A stretch of 64,000 nucleotides of DNA. Source: Acidovorax sp. DW039 (GTDB lineage: Bacteria > Pseudomonadota > Gammaproteobacteria > Burkholderiales > Burkholderiaceae_C). Of the stretch, positions 60,454 to 64,000 are shown piece by piece. The notes under the pieces are model-generated. The model searched no databases and was not told the DNA's origin. It was given only the letters and a program-made list of their open reading frames with translations. The stretch covers positions 4,641,001-4,705,000 of the forward strand of contig NZ_AP029019.1 in assembly GCF_037101375.1 (NCBI RefSeq), written 5' to 3'. The translations under genes were made by a program, and so were the position numbers. Position 1 is the first letter of the stretch. Each line of letters starts with the position of its first letter.

Positions 60454-60743
60454 ACGGGTCAGCGTCAGCGCAGGTGGACAAAGGGGAGGGTTGCTTGAAG
60501 TCAGAGGTCAACACCAATTTAGAAAGAGAACGCTTATCGTAACGATCCAAGCGGTAACACCCAAAGACCAAACAGCGCAAAATCTTCCACCCAGCTGCCG
60601 ACAACGGACCTAGCGCCTCTAATAAAGGTGCCTCGCTCCAAACAACGGGCCCACTGCCAAGGCCTTGAGACCACAAAGGCAGGTCAGGGACAGCGACAAA
60701 CCGAGCGGCCTATGATGCAGGGTTTCGCTTTCAAATCCCACCC

Positions 60744-63793
<3,050 letters not shown>

Positions 63794-63800
<7 letters not shown>

Positions 63801-63850
63801 AAATGGCTTCTAGCGCCCGATCCATAAGCGCAAGCAGCTATCAAAAATGC
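63794..63850 (+). repeat. R1 dispersed intergenic repeat, copy 8
   Basis: R1 core (GGCTTCTAGCGCCCGATCCA, then TAAGCGCAAGCAGCTATCAAA) beginning at the uvrA stop codon, and placed between convergent genes. Confidence 0.8.
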
Positions 63851-63866
63851 AGCAATTGCACTTGAA

Positions 63867-64000
63867 TCACTGCAGGCGGCGGGCCACCTCGGCGTCCAGC
63901 GATCCCATGAAGGATTCCACAGCGCGGGTGTAGTCACTGTCCAGGCCCAGCTGGGCGTTGATTTCGCCGTGGCTCAGGTCCTGCGGCAATATCTCGGCGC
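63867..64000 (-). CDS. C-terminal end of an unidentified gene, cut by window
   Basis: A minus-strand frame is open from the window edge to a TGA at 63867-63869. It encodes about 43 residues, including INAQLGLDSDYTRAVESF and ending VARRLQ. The codon use is like neighbouring genes and it is convergent with uvrA. The fragment is too short to assign a family. Confidence 0.5.
   Translation of the reverse strand, partial: AEILPQDLSHGEINAQLGLDSDYTRAVESFMGSLDAEVARRLQ

Noticed and set aside
60454..60743. LexA/SOS box upstream of uvrA, or upstream of ssb
   Set aside because: No CTGT-N8-ACAG-like palindrome was found in either upstream region, so SOS control cannot be supported from sequence.

Overview
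The window is high-GC (roughly 65%) and reads as the chromosome of a betaproteobacterium of the order Burkholderiales, most likely family Comamonadaceae (Acidovorax-like). The evidence is five periplasmic Bug/TctC-type receptors within 23 kb, a porin of the betaproteobacterial type, a uvrA / MFS / ssb neighbourhood, IPTL-CTERM anchored surface proteins, and dispersed intergenic repeats at gene ends. No rRNA, tRNA, CRISPR array, integrase or complete insertion sequence was seen.

1-11 kb: a truncated GGDEF diguanylate cyclase, an M20 peptidase and a lipase-like hydrolase, then a tightly packed cluster ubiU-ubiV-ubiT-(DGC-domain protein)-ubiX-ubiD. UbiU and UbiV keep all iron-sulfur cysteines with E. 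coli spacing, so this is the O2-independent ubiquinone route. A near-perfect FNR-type box lies just upstream. A small membrane protein, a GNAT acetyltransferase and a NudJ-like NUDIX hydrolase follow.

11-36 kb: a catabolic archipelago. On the minus strand, tcuR-tcuA-tcuB is followed by a Bug receptor instead of the TcuC permease. Next comes an operon-like block of ornithine-cyclodeaminase-like, DapA-like, aldehyde dehydrogenase and Bug genes, with a LysR gene. An IclR-controlled block pairs a Bug receptor with an AMP-forming acyl-CoA ligase and a citryl-CoA-lyase-like protein. Further on are another Bug gene, a tautomerase-like/hydrolase pair divergent from a LysR gene, a chemoreceptor, and a PrpF/GalD-like isomerase with Bug and porin divergent from another LysR gene. 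The theme is sensing, uptake and breakdown of organic acids.

36-53 kb: mnmA, then a five-gene system matching E. coli yehI/L/M/P/Q in gene families: MoxR ATPase, DUF5682 protein, von Willebrand A protein, SWIM zinc-finger protein and giant DUF4132 protein. It is split into two minus-strand loci separated by a Bax-inhibitor-1 family membrane gene and a small two-TM protein. ssb and an MFS exporter follow. This uncharacterised system is the most notable content.

53-64 kb: an accessory segment between the MFS/ssb pair and uvrA. It holds two nearly identical IPTL-CTERM genes as direct repeats, flanking an AraC regulator and a 1224-residue Ig-repeat surface protein with the same C-terminal module, then an orphan adenylylsulfate kinase. 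uvrA and the end of an unidentified gene close the window.

Three dispersed repeat families thread the window: R1, a ~50-bp element with core TAGCGCTTGAT..ATAAGCGCAAGCAGCT; R2, a ~110-bp quasi-palindrome abutting stop codons; and R3, the GCTTCGACAGGCTCAGCCTGAAC type. R1 and R3 have each entered a coding sequence in frame.
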